Position numbers and translations under genes: made by a program. Of a DNA stretch of 64,000 nucleotides, positions 36,567 through 45,567 are shown piece by piece (position 1 is the stretch's first letter; every line of letters starts with the position of its first letter). The stretch is from Bacteroidota bacterium. Lineage in GTDB: Bacteria > Bacteroidota > Bacteroidia > NS11-12g > UBA955. The notes beneath the pieces are model-generated. The model had not been told where the DNA came from, did not search any database, and worked only from the letters and a program-made list of their open reading frames with translations. The stretch is from NCBI GenBank assembly GCA_963169345.1, contig CAUJCT010000042.1, positions 1 to 64,000 on the forward strand, given 5' to 3'.

Positions 36567-37319
36567 ATGAGTAAAATTTCCAAGAACATCAAGCATCTCA
36601 GACAGTTAAAGGGCTGGTCTCAGGAATTACTGGCCGATAAATTGGATATCACCAGAGCCAGAATCGGGTCGTATGAAGAAGAAAGATGCGATCCGCCGAT
36701 AGAAACTCTGATAAAAATTTCAAAAGTATTTCATATTTCCATTGATGCTTTGGTTAAAAGCGATCTGAGAAAATTCAATTTCGACAATATGATTAAAGTG
36801 GGTGAAAACCGTTTGCTTTTTCCTATTATCATAGACAAAGACAACAACGACAAAATTGAAGTCATTACCATGAAAGCTTCAGCCGGCTATTTAAACGGAT
36901 ATGCCGACCCCGAATATTTCGAAAAGCTCCCACTTATGAATCTGCCTTTTAGAATTGTGGGTAAACACCGCGCATTTCCTATTAAGGGCGATTCAATGCC
37001 TCCACTGATTGATGGCAGTTTTGTAGTTGGTAAATTTGTTGAGTCTTTAAAAGACATTAAAGATGGTCATACTTACGTTGTATTAACCAAAGACGATGGC
37101 ATAGTGTATAAAAGACTTTACAACAAAGGCGCTCATCTCGAACTTCACTCCGACAACCGCATGTATCAGCCTTACAATGTAAAGTCATCGGATGTACTGG
37201 AAGTATGGGAATTTGTTTGCACCCTCAACATTTCGGATAAAAAACCGGAAGAACTCAATATCGACAGCATTATTGGTATGCTGAATAGTATGAGGGTTGA
37301 AATGAAAGCACCGGAATAA
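36567..37319 (+). CDS. LexA-like repressor (XRE helix-turn-helix plus S24 autopeptidase)
   Basis: The 250-residue protein joins an N-terminal XRE helix-turn-helix (residues about 5-62: LRQLKGWSQELLADKLDITRARIGSY) to a LexA/UmuD-type S24 domain. Visible catalytic features: the cleavage pair Ala106-Gly107 in KASAGYLNGY, Ser143 in FPIKGDSMPPLIDG, and Lys182 in VYKRLY. RecA-stimulated self-cleavage would inactivate the repressor after DNA damage. The divergent dinB and nearby dnaE2-like gene are the likely regulon. The promoter carries palindromes fitting autoregulation. Confidence 0.93.
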   Translation: MSKISKNIKHLRQLKGWSQELLADKLDITRARIGSYEEERCDPPIETLIKISKVFHISIDALVKSDLRKFNFDNMIKVGENRLLFPIIIDKDNNDKIEVITMKASAGYLNGYADPEYFEKLPLMNLPFRIVGKHRAFPIKGDSMPPLIDGSFVVGKFVESLKDIKDGHTYVVLTKDDGIVYKRLYNKGAHLELHSDNRMYQPYNVKSSDVLEVWEFVCTLNISDKKPEELNIDSIIGMLNSMRVEMKAPE

Positions 37320-37323
37320 ACTA

Positions 37324-37830
37324 TTATTTTATCAATCCTATATCAACATTTGGAGGTAATCCCTGAGGAAAACGGGCAAACATCCTAAGCTCATCCAAAC
37401 TTATTTCTTTATTGTTATATCCATACGTTTTCCTGCTCGAGACCGTTGAAATAATAGTGACTGTATAATGAACAGGAAGTGAAATAAATGAATACCATCC
37501 ATGAACAACCGGCAAAATAGCCCCTACTCCTATAGTCCAGCCATACTGACTCCATCTCGCATATTTTATGTTGAATGATTTAATTTGTCCTATCGGCACT
37601 GTAACACAAGCACTGCTGTCTCTGCTCAATATGATCAGCTGACTCGAATCAATAGCTATCAGTTCACCAAAAACATCCGGCAACAAACCGGTTCTGTTTA
37701 GTCTGATATAAGCACCATACTCATTCACTCCGATGTTTTCAGGCTCTGGTAAAAACTTGTGACTGGCACATCCACTTATTACAATTACAACAAATACTAA
37801 TAAAGTTAATTTTCTATCCATTGCAATCAT
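37324..37830 (-). CDS. Putative lipoprotein, paralogue of the next gene
   Basis: The 168 residues have a lipobox (VISGCASH). The protein shares with the upstream gene the pattern NEYGAYI, GELIAIDSSQLIIL, YARWSQYGWTIGVGAILPVVHGW, YGYNNKEIS and the C-terminal MFARFPQGLPPNVDIGLIK. The GELIAIDS segment resembles an SH3-like or Sm-like beta unit; the middle is one hydrophobic span or hairpin. Function unknown. Confidence 0.8.
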   Translation of the reverse strand: MIAMDRKLTLLVFVVIVISGCASHKFLPEPENIGVNEYGAYIRLNRTGLLPDVFGELIAIDSSQLIILSRDSSACVTVPIGQIKSFNIKYARWSQYGWTIGVGAILPVVHGWYSFISLPVHYTVTIISTVSSRKTYGYNNKEISLDELRMFARFPQGLPPNVDIGLIK

Positions 37831-37838
37831 TTTAATAT

Positions 37839-38348
37839 TTACGGTGATTTAATTAAACTTAAATCAATATCCGGAGGCAATCCCTGAGGGAAACGGGCAA
37901 ACATAGCCAGTTCTTTATAAGATATCGCCATATTGTTATACGAATATGCTCTGTTCCCACTGGCTGTAACAACGATGGTGAAAATCAAATGTGTTGGTAT
38001 GGTCATTACAGAGAAAAAACCGTGCATAAATGGCAAAACCACAGCCACCGGAACTGTCCATCCATATTGACTGGCATTGGCATATCTCAGCTTAAATTCA
38101 AAAACATCTGATATCGGAATCTTCACACATTGCTCACTTTTTTCATCCAACACCAGAAGCGAATTGCTGTCTATAGCAATTAATTCACCTTTTACATTGG
38201 TGTAGGTACTTTGTCGCTTTACTTTTATATATGAACCATAAGTGTTGACATCGACGTAATCCGATGAAGGCAAATACGCTTTTTTAGTTGCACAACTGCT
38301 TATAGCAATCAACATCCCTAAAATAAAGACCCAATTATTTTTCATCAT
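37839..38348 (-). CDS. Putative lipoprotein, tandem paralogue
   Basis: The 169 residues start with a lipobox (ISSCATKK). They align along the whole length with the downstream gene (VDVNTYGSYIKV, GELIAIDSNSLLVLD, YANASQYGWTVPVAVVLPFMHGF, MFARFPQGLPPDIDLSLIK), so the two arose by duplication. The start overlaps the end of the upstream 541-residue lipoprotein gene by 14 bases; all three appear to form an operon. Confidence 0.8.
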   Translation of the reverse strand: MMKNNWVFILGMLIAISSCATKKAYLPSSDYVDVNTYGSYIKVKRQSTYTNVKGELIAIDSNSLLVLDEKSEQCVKIPISDVFEFKLRYANASQYGWTVPVAVVLPFMHGFFSVMTIPTHLIFTIVVTASGNRAYSYNNMAISYKELAMFARFPQGLPPDIDLSLIKSP

Positions 38349-39945
38349 AAGAAAATGCTTTTGTATCTATCTTCGAATCCCAAAATATTTGCTCCATAGA
38401 AGATTCATACAGCTTGTAGCGCTGAGCTTCCCTGATTAAATACAAACCCGGTTGATAAACCATCTGTTGCAATTTCAGCATGTTTTTATCCTTCAGCCAA
38501 TGTGCCCGCATCCATTCGAGATAATAACCCTTCGAATACAAAAACAACTCATAGGTACCGCTCGAAGCCGGCATTACAAATTTCAACTGATAGGAACTGC
38601 CTGGCATAGAGATAAGGTATCTGCCTTCTGTCTTTAAATTGTGCAAAGCCTGAGGGTCAGCTTTACCTTTATCCAAAACAAGTGAAGGTGAAATCTCTAT
38701 AGGCTTAACAACTTGCTTTATTTGCGCCAGTGCGGCATAATCCAGGCGCCACAAACCCTTGTTGAACTCGAGTTTTATTTTGATTTTTTGCCCCTGTGCA
38801 GCCTGACCAACAGGAATAAATTGTTTGTTGATTGCAATAGGACCGGTCTCATTCAGTTCTTCCTTAAACAACCATTTCTGGCTCTTTTCATCCCAAACCG
38901 AACATTTAATACCACCTAACAATTGCGTTGTAGCATCAAACTGACCTTTCATTTTTTCATTGCTTTCGAGTATATTAAAAACATCACTGACATTATCACC
39001 CATATACCCCATGGCATTGTAAAACAAATAGCTTGTCATGAGCGTTTGTCTGAAATTCAATATCAGACCCAGTTCAGCCGTTGTTGGCATCTGATCAAAC
39101 TCGAGTAGAATCTCTTCTTTACTGTTTAAATTTTGAGCATCCGACAATGAAAAACGCTCTATTTTATCTTTTGATTTCAATAATGAAGTCACATCTCCTT
39201 CAGCAGCCTGTGCTCGTTTCAATTCATAAACATCCTGACAAAGATAGAATTGATTTCTGGCAGACTGATAGACGCGTTCACCATTTTTAACCGGATAGGC
39301 AAACAATTTCACTTCATTGACACAATGCGTCTCAAGTGCTTCATTTTTCATAAACAAAGACAGTTCACTGCTTTTTAGTTCAAATTGATTAAGAGCATCC
39401 ACATCTCCATACTCCATAGACGGCAGAATCGCGTTTGAAAATCCTTCGGCATCGGCATAGTGAAAGTTATCGTTTTCATTCAGATAAAAAGTAGGACAAG
39501 AACCAAAACAAGCTTTGGGGTCAGTTAAACAGAATATCCCCAGGGCTACTTCAATTCCTGCCAAAATAGTAAGAGCAGCCACCCGGCCGGATTCATTTTT
39601 CTTAATTTTAATATTGGTTTCAAAAATGGCGACACTGTCAATTGGCAGACTCATTTGTCCGGCAAAAATCTGTTTTCGATAGGCATTGTAACGGGTACCA
39701 TTGCCATTAACCAAATCCAGAGCTGTATCAATCGACCAGCTGTCTTTCAAAATACAGACATCCCCATTTTTAAGGTGAGCTTTAAGAAAGGGGCGGTTTT
39801 TTATATTCTTGGTATCGTGCAGAAGTTTATTGACATCGGTATAATTAGATCGAAAGAATTGTGTAACACAAGCCTGAGTTCCAACAACTAAAAGTATCAG
39901 AAACACAAAATACATCCACTTTCTGTTCAACTTACTTTTCATCAT
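38335..39945 (-). CDS. Large lipoprotein with a GSCPTFY motif
   Basis: The protein (about 536 residues) has a lipobox VGTQAC near residue 26. A hydrophobic segment (about residues 122-140) leads to the motif LTDPKACFGSCPTFYLNENDNFHYADAEGFSNAI, which I recall as a conserved stretch in uncharacterised Bacteroidota envelope proteins. The rest is beta-rich with no catalytic signature. An alternative start at 39960 exists. It heads an operon with the two paralogous lipoproteins. Confidence 0.75.
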   Translation of the reverse strand: MMKSKLNRKWMYFVFLILLVVGTQACVTQFFRSNYTDVNKLLHDTKNIKNRPFLKAHLKNGDVCILKDSWSIDTALDLVNGNGTRYNAYRKQIFAGQMSLPIDSVAIFETNIKIKKNESGRVAALTILAGIEVALGIFCLTDPKACFGSCPTFYLNENDNFHYADAEGFSNAILPSMEYGDVDALNQFELKSSELSLFMKNEALETHCVNEVKLFAYPVKNGERVYQSARNQFYLCQDVYELKRAQAAEGDVTSLLKSKDKIERFSLSDAQNLNSKEEILLEFDQMPTTAELGLILNFRQTLMTSYLFYNAMGYMGDNVSDVFNILESNEKMKGQFDATTQLLGGIKCSVWDEKSQKWLFKEELNETGPIAINKQFIPVGQAAQGQKIKIKLEFNKGLWRLDYAALAQIKQVVKPIEISPSLVLDKGKADPQALHNLKTEGRYLISMPGSSYQLKFVMPASSGTYELFLYSKGYYLEWMRAHWLKDKNMLKLQQMVYQPGLYLIREAQRYKLYESSMEQIFWDSKIDTKAFSYDEK

Positions 39946-40107
39946 TTTAGTGACAATCATTATACTACTTTAACAACAAATCTATCATTAAAAACGAGAA
40001 TGAGAAATTTTTTTTTGAGGGGACTAATTGGGTTTAATGTACAGCAGTTTGAATGGACTTGAATAAATATTCAATATTTACATACTTCGTGATACACTAA
40101 TATTCAA

Positions 40108-40551
40108 TCAAGGCTTTTTTGCTTCGCCTTTTTTTAAAATACACATATCTTCGGATTTTCTAAATATTATTCTGTCTTGATGTACTATTTCAAAAATTGA
40201 AAAGAGCGCTCTGTGTGTCGAATCTTGTGTTCTTAATATAAGCGTGTCATTGCTTAGTTTTTCAATAGTGAACTTTTGCTTAATAGGTATCCTAAAAATC
40301 CAACTCCAATAATAATCACTGAAAATAAGCTGCCCTTTTTTAACTCTCAAATCTATGTGGTCCAAACTGTCCAAACTGTTAATTGCAGTAAAAGAATAAC
40401 CTTTCTTGTGTGCTTTTAACCTTAGTCCAAGAGAATCAGAATACCAACATTGCTCATATATGGTCTGACCATGCAATTGGTTATCCATATTTGATTGCAG
40501 AAAAAAGACAAGTAGTATTAATGCTATTTTAATCGATTTTTTATTATTCAT
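40108..40551 (-). CDS. Small secreted protein of unknown function
   Basis: The 147-residue frame has a hydrophobic N-terminal export segment (KIALILLVFFLQSN) and a beta-rich body without a motif I recognise. It is the last of a series of AT-rich minus-strand genes between 40108 and 43157. Their upstream regions share a repeated segment (copies at 40663, 41531, 42402). Confidence 0.6.
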   Translation of the reverse strand: MNNKKSIKIALILLVFFLQSNMDNQLHGQTIYEQCWYSDSLGLRLKAHKKGYSFTAINSLDSLDHIDLRVKKGQLIFSDYYWSWIFRIPIKQKFTIEKLSNDTLILRTQDSTHRALFSIFEIVHQDRIIFRKSEDMCILKKGEAKKP

Positions 40552-40662
40552 ATTACCTTTAATTAAAACTTATTTTCCTTTGTGATCATTAATTGTATTT
40601 TGTAGCCATTACATTCAGAATAATGACCACTATTACATACCAAATTGCTGGCTCCCCTATTT

Positions 40663-40831
40663 CTATCCAAAAATAAACATTATCGATATACTTTCATTGA
40701 TGATTTTACATGCTCATTGACATTACCCCTAAATTCAAAATAAAAGGTAATTTCTTAATCATTTTTTTCGTTTTAAAGGATAATAAAGTGTTTTACAATC
40801 CAATTTCAATATTTGTCCAAGGCATCTGGGG
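40663..40831. repeat. Upstream repeat, copy A
   Basis: The segment runs from TCTATCCAAAAATAAACAT to TTTGTCCAAGGCATCTGGGG and lies 112 bases upstream of the 40551 gene start on the minus strand. It matches copies B and C along its length with indels. The rest of 40552-40884 shows no gene. Confidence 0.8.
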
Positions 40832-40884
40832 AATATGACAAGCTTCATATCCTAAAAAAGAGAAGAAAAATAAAGTAAAGAATA

Positions 40885-41463
40885 TTATATCCTTATAAAG
40901 TACCATCCGGTAACACCCAAATAATAGTAATCCTCGCTCTTTTTATTCGCCATAAAATTATTTTGAAATAAAAGGTACTTTTTATTCTTAAGATAAAGAA
41001 TTCTTGGATTGCATATAAAATCTCTATATTTTAATTTAATTGTTTCTTTTATTGAAATATCTGAATAGAAATACAATGTAAAAGTCAATGTATCATATTT
41101 AAATTCACCTTTAAAAAGGCAAGCAAACATAGAGTCATTTGATTCTATGAACCCAAATTCAGATTTAAATAGATGCATTTCGCATATTGAATCTAAGGAT
41201 ACTAATTCAATATCAACAATATTCATTGAATCAAATTGAGAAAATATCCCTTTTTCATAAAATAGTTTATACAAATCTGCATCATAATTTACATTAAATA
41301 TCCCATTCTGTTTAAACAGCGAAAGATTTTTATCATCTATGAAACCGATTTGATTGCCAAAGATTACATAATTCTTTACAGAATCCAACTGATAATTTTG
41401 ACAAATTAAATTAAATTGATTTGACAATAAAAGAACCAAAGTTAAACCTTTTATAGTATTCAT
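40885..41463 (-). CDS. Secreted protein of unknown function
   Basis: The 192-residue frame has an N-terminal export signal (GLTLVLLLSNQFNLICQ) and no recognised domain. The codons are very AT-rich, like the whole 40-46 kb stretch. Its upstream region carries repeat copy B. Confidence 0.6.
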   Translation of the reverse strand: MNTIKGLTLVLLLSNQFNLICQNYQLDSVKNYVIFGNQIGFIDDKNLSLFKQNGIFNVNYDADLYKLFYEKGIFSQFDSMNIVDIELVSLDSICEMHLFKSEFGFIESNDSMFACLFKGEFKYDTLTFTLYFYSDISIKETIKLKYRDFICNPRILYLKNKKYLLFQNNFMANKKSEDYYYLGVTGWYFIRI

Positions 41464-41530
41464 ATATAACTCAAATTGGATTCGACTTTAAAACTATAGC
41501 ACTTAGTGTTATATTCTACACTTTTTTAAT

Positions 41531-41660
41531 TCTATCCAAAAATAGACATTTTTCAATATACTTTTATGGATGATTTTAAAAGCTCATTTATATTGTCCAC
41601 AAATTTAAAATAAAAGTTAAGCTCTTAATCAATTTGTCCAAGGCATCAGGGGGGTATGAT
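41531..41660. repeat. Upstream repeat, copy B
   Basis: This is a shorter version of copy A, running from TCTATCCAAAAATAGACAT to TTTGTCCAAGGCATCAGGGG, 68 bases upstream of the 41463 gene start. The following 41661-41936 has no supported gene; a stop-bounded 19-codon minus-strand frame there may be debris. Confidence 0.8.
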
Positions 41661-41936
41661 ATTACCAGCTCCATTAAAAGGATCGTTTAAAGCATATATG
41701 TACTACAGATAGTCGAATTGTGCATAACCGAGCTCTGTATCAGGTTTCAGCGCATCGGCTACCTATAGCAATCGGGATGGCTGCCGTAAGAAGTATAATG
41801 TAGCGAGTATATAGTTATAAAATGAAATTATAGAAAAGTTAGACCAACATTACATTTGCACTTATCATCGGACATTTCCATCCAGAAATTAGTTTTCATG
41901 AAGCATATCTATTGAAAGCTTTTAAGTATTGAAGTT

Positions 41937-42377
41937 CTAAAAACTTATACCGTAGTCTCTATAGGTTGTCATCATGTATTTTCCCCTTGGTTCCATTCTA
42001 GACCTTAATCTCTTGCCAGAATCAGAAAACAATTCAATTTTTATTATATCTCCATTATAAGTATAATAGAAATATCTGTATCCTTTCTTCATATCAACAA
42101 GTCCCATATATGATTTAGTATAAATTCTATACACGCTATCCCTCTGAACCACTATACTGTCATTTCGCCAATATTCTATTGCATATTCAGGAAAATTATC
42201 ATTCAATAGACCCATAGTGAGACTGTCGAAACTTGAATGAAAAAAACTATCGACTGCATTCAATTTGTACGAATATTTTTTAACGTTATGGTTTCGTTTA
42301 TATTTTACTGAATGATAATAATCACACGAAAACATCAGAAATAAAGAGATAATAAAAATAATGTGAATTGTTCTCAT
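41937..42377 (-). CDS. Small lipoprotein, paralogue of the 42717 gene
   Basis: The start is set at ATG 42377 (MRTIHIIFIISLFLMFSC gives a lipobox Cys). The body has NAVDSFFHSSFDSLTM, DSIVVQRDSVYRIYTKSYMGLVDMKKGYRYFYYTYNGDIIKIE, then a basic C-terminus. It aligns with the next gene upstream (SPIDSFVLKHFGNLD, GRRYKYFDYSGRIFKIEYYF). Unknown family. Confidence 0.65.
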   Translation of the reverse strand: MRTIHIIFIISLFLMFSCDYYHSVKYKRNHNVKKYSYKLNAVDSFFHSSFDSLTMGLLNDNFPEYAIEYWRNDSIVVQRDSVYRIYTKSYMGLVDMKKGYRYFYYTYNGDIIKIELFSDSGKRLRSRMEPRGKYMMTTYRDYGISF

Positions 42378-42401
42378 TTGTAATCTCCCTTCTTTAATAC
42401 T

Positions 42402-42569
42402 ACTCAAAAATAAACATTTTTCAATTTAATCTCATTGATGATTTTAAAAGCTCTATGACATTACTCTCAAATTCTAAATAAAACGTAATCACTTATTCAA
42501 TTATTCATTTTAAAAGCTATTATTGTGTTTTATAAACCATTTTTTTTAAAATTTGTTCAAGGCATCTTA
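42402..42569. repeat. Upstream repeat, copy C
   Basis: This is the third copy, from CTCAAAAATAAACATTTT to TTTGTTCAAGGCATCTT, starting only 25 bases upstream of the 42377 ATG. The rest of 42570-42716 shows no gene. Confidence 0.75.
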
Positions 42570-42716
42570 ACTGTAACCTGTAGCAAAAACAATTACAACT
42601 ACCACTAAACCTTTCTTAAATTTTATGAACTCAGCCACGAGAACTGGGGTAATCCTAGTTTCCTGACATGAACAATATCAAACAGTTTAAAGCGCCCTTT
42701 TAATTTTCAATAAAAA

Positions 42717-43157
42717 TCAAAACTCATGTCCCATAGGCACAGACGCATCCCTCCAATAATAGCCGTCCCTTACAATGTATCGCTTATCTAACCAGCCGCT
42801 TGGAAAATAATACTCGATTTTGAAAATACGACCACTGTAATCAAAGTACTTATATCTGCGTCCATTAATTGATGGGTCAATCCTTATAAAAAAGGAATCC
42901 TTATAGATGGTTTTTATTCCATTCCTGTAAATACAAACACTGTCCTCACCCATTGCAGAAATGCTCACATCACTATATTTCATCTTCAACAAGTTGGTAT
43001 CTAAATTTCCAAAATGCTTCAACACAAATGAATCAATTGGAGATAGTGTTATATTGTCTTTTAGTGAGGATTCTCTTTTCTGTTGAACTCTACAGGAGTT
43101 TACAACAAACATTAACAGAATAATTATTAATTCGAAATATTGTCTTCTTTCTCTCAT
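42717..43157 (-). CDS. Small lipoprotein, paralogue of the 41937 gene
   Basis: The 146 residues have a lipobox-like signal (LLMFVVNSCRVQQ). They share the order DSF..., YKDSFFIRIDPSINGRRYKYFDYSGRIFKIEY with the gene downstream. The role is unknown; tandem duplication is the simplest origin. Confidence 0.65.
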   Translation of the reverse strand: MRERRQYFELIIILLMFVVNSCRVQQKRESSLKDNITLSPIDSFVLKHFGNLDTNLLKMKYSDVSISAMGEDSVCIYRNGIKTIYKDSFFIRIDPSINGRRYKYFDYSGRIFKIEYYFPSGWLDKRYIVRDGYYWRDASVPMGHEF

Positions 43158-43205
43158 TTGTTAAATACTACTTACAATCTAGCGTATAAAAAACCTGTTC
43201 CATAA

Positions 43206-44654
43206 CTAGTTCCTGATTTTATCCATAATTGCATCATATTCCTCTCTATTTGGAGTATAAAACCAACTTAAAAACCCTATATCACTTATTCTGCTGAGAT
43301 TCTTTAAATGTTGTTTGTCCAAATTTTCAATGTATTCATAACTTATCAAAAGATGAAGTGAATATTGCCTTTCCGGTATTGAGTCTATACATTGAATTAA
43401 GGTTGCGCTGTCAAGGTCCAGACTAATACCTTTAAATGCATCTGCTATTTCCCATAGATTTAAAATTTTTGTATTTCTAAAATAACCGACATCAATATTT
43501 AAGCTAGTATCAATACTTAGTTCAGATAAGACATTCTTCCCATACAAATCTAGCACTTTGATATATTTTTGATTTAATGTAATACTTTTGCTTTTAGTAA
43601 CTAACCTTAAATATTGAATTGAATCAATGTAGTTAATAAAATCCGGACATTCTTCTAATTCAGGTAAAAATAGGCATAAGGAATTAAACTCTTTCAATCT
43701 GTTTAAATTCTTGCATTTTTGCCAGTACACCAATTGATGTGAAGAGAAGTAGAGAGTCTTCAGCTTCTTAAATTTATTGAAATCTATAAAACATGAATCA
43801 AAGTATCCGCTTAATTCAATTTCCTCTAAATTGTCAAGTGTATTAATTACATTAGGTATTTTCATTTCTGATGTATAATTAATAACTTTTCTATTATTAC
43901 TTATTATAATTGTTTTTAAGGATATAGGAAGCGAAAAATTATCAGAAAAGATTATATCACAACAAGGAGCAAATACACCGCTGTTATCCGTATCTGGTAT
44001 CTCATATTTTTTTTCAATTTGAAATACAAATCTTTCTAATTTTACACTTTGGGTTAAGTTAAGTGGCATAATTATCGATGAACCATAATGGTAAATAATT
44101 AAATTCTTTAGATTTGCCAATTCATTTAAATTATTGGGCAATTCAGATATATCACCAATAATTTCGAGCTCTTCGAGAGCAGAATGAAGCTTTATGACTT
44201 CAAACACTGTATTATCTATAGTAGAATCTGGGCCAAATATTACCAATTTCTTTATCCCTGCATTTTTATGTTCTTTTAAAAACCTAATTAACGATCTTTT
44301 ACGAAAAAAATGAATTGAAACTTCTTCCAATTTCTTTTTAAGTTTTCGCTTTGTGGTTTTTGATAACTTATAATAAACATTCTCATCAATTTCACAAGAG
44401 CCACTATTAAGATTGGCCCAATTACAATTATTTTTTATGTATAAATGATATCGTTGAAATAGAACAGCCTTTGAATACGTCCTGATTGAATCTGACATTT
44501 CAAACATATTTCCCTGAGCCTTTATTCCATTAGACATCAAAAAAAACAATACCAAAAGAAAGCTTCTCACAAATTGTGTAAGCAAAAAGCTATTCTGAAG
44601 TTCTTTGAATTCTAAAAGATAAGGACCATATCTGTTGCCAATTGCATTAGTCAT
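43206..44654 (-). CDS. Secreted leucine-rich-repeat protein
   Basis: The 482-residue frame has an export segment around residues 27-47 (FVRSFLLVLFFLMSNGIKAQ), with 27 residues before it that may be an over-long start. Degenerate leucine-rich repeats cover about residues 130-400 (ALEELEIIGDISELPNNLNELANLKNLIIYH-type units, LEEIELSGYF, KLKTLYFSS, IKVLDLYGKN). LRR proteins bind other proteins; the target is unknown. AT-rich composition fits the surrounding accessory stretch. Confidence 0.78.
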   Translation of the reverse strand: MTNAIGNRYGPYLLEFKELQNSFLLTQFVRSFLLVLFFLMSNGIKAQGNMFEMSDSIRTYSKAVLFQRYHLYIKNNCNWANLNSGSCEIDENVYYKLSKTTKRKLKKKLEEVSIHFFRKRSLIRFLKEHKNAGIKKLVIFGPDSTIDNTVFEVIKLHSALEELEIIGDISELPNNLNELANLKNLIIYHYGSSIIMPLNLTQSVKLERFVFQIEKKYEIPDTDNSGVFAPCCDIIFSDNFSLPISLKTIIISNNRKVINYTSEMKIPNVINTLDNLEEIELSGYFDSCFIDFNKFKKLKTLYFSSHQLVYWQKCKNLNRLKEFNSLCLFLPELEECPDFINYIDSIQYLRLVTKSKSITLNQKYIKVLDLYGKNVLSELSIDTSLNIDVGYFRNTKILNLWEIADAFKGISLDLDSATLIQCIDSIPERQYSLHLLISYEYIENLDKQHLKNLSRISDIGFLSWFYTPNREEYDAIMDKIRN

Positions 44655-44685
44655 AGATGTTTTTAGTAAAATAGTAGACTATAGT

Positions 44686-45147
44686 TTAAAATGGCCCAGA
44701 ACCTCTCCTGATTCGTTCTAATCTAACATGAATGAGTAAACTCAATGAAGATTCTGGGAACTCTTCAACACTTTTTTCATCCATATAAGCATTCCACAAT
44801 GGAGGGTCCTCATTGCTATCATCTGTATACATAAATGTAAATGCAGCTGAGTCAAAGGCAGCCATTGAATCTACACAAAAAAATGGCCTTGAAATGGTCA
44901 TTCCAAACCTTGTCAATTCCTCCCTGACAATGTTTTGAAATTCCTCAGCGGTATCCTTACCTGCATAATCAAATACAATACAATAATCCCCTCCTAAATA
45001 CAGCATTTCCCTTAAAACTCTGGGGAATGGATTGCCATTGTTGTAGAGTTGCTCAAGGGCTTCAATTCTTTCCATAGATATACCTTGATTTGTAAAACGT
45101 CCAAATCTATTGTTAATTTCTAATTCTTTTAATATTTTTATTTCCAT
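44686..45147 (-). CDS. SUKH/SMI1-KNR4-like protein (candidate immunity protein)
   Basis: The 153 residues have the order seen in SUKH-type proteins: PFPRVLREMLYLGGDYCIVFDY near residue 40, FFCVDSMAAFDSAAFTFMYTDD near 90, and a C-terminal SLSLLIHVRLERIRRGSGPF. SUKH proteins neutralise nuclease and deaminase toxins in polymorphic toxin systems. It starts nine bases downstream of a short frame that may be the tail of a deaminase toxin. Assignment is by motif memory; moderate confidence. Confidence 0.6.
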   Translation of the reverse strand: MEIKILKELEINNRFGRFTNQGISMERIEALEQLYNNGNPFPRVLREMLYLGGDYCIVFDYAGKDTAEEFQNIVREELTRFGMTISRPFFCVDSMAAFDSAAFTFMYTDDSNEDPPLWNAYMDEKSVEEFPESSLSLLIHVRLERIRRGSGPF

Positions 45148-45156
45148 GATGTATTT

Positions 45157-45348
45157 CTAATTAATAGTACTTTTAAAGTGTTTTGATTTTTGAATCTCAC
45201 TATCCCCAACAAATCTGACGTTCACAAATTTTCCGTCATCATTTGCCATATCAAAGAGTGTCACTAAGAACCTTTGGCAACTCTCACATGCGAATATCAT
45301 GCTATTTAATGTAATTTCAAAGGTCACTTGTTTCTTTAAACTCATCAT
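45157..45348 (-). pseudogene. Short frame, possible C-terminal stub of a deaminase-fold toxin
   Basis: The 63-residue frame carries TFEITLNSMIFACESCQRFLV; the CxxC after a small residue and before a helix is like the second zinc motif (P/A-C-x-x-C) of deaminase-fold toxins, and the following NVRFVGDSEIQK suits the next strand. The HxE/CxE half is missing, and I find no toxin frame upstream to 45567. It is followed at once by the SUKH-like gene. It may also be a real small gene of another kind. Confidence 0.4.
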
Positions 45349-45567
45349 GCCCTATTTGTTTAAAATATTAATTAGGAGTACACTTTGCATCCTTCGTTTT
45401 TTATTTATACTTGGTCTTTCTTCTCTAATCCAAATGTTGTACTCCCTCAAAAATAAAATACCTTTTACATATTCAAAATATCAACTAAATTTGAATCACG
45501 GGTAGTTTAAAAATAGGGCGTCTTTACTTATGACTCAATATCCAATTTTAGAACTGTTCGGGTTACT

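Noticed and set aside
41690..41775. Minus-strand 19-codon frame VADALKPDTELGYAQFDYL in the 41.7 kb gap
   Set aside because: It looks protein-like but is bounded by stops on both sides with no start; too short to support as a gene or remnant.
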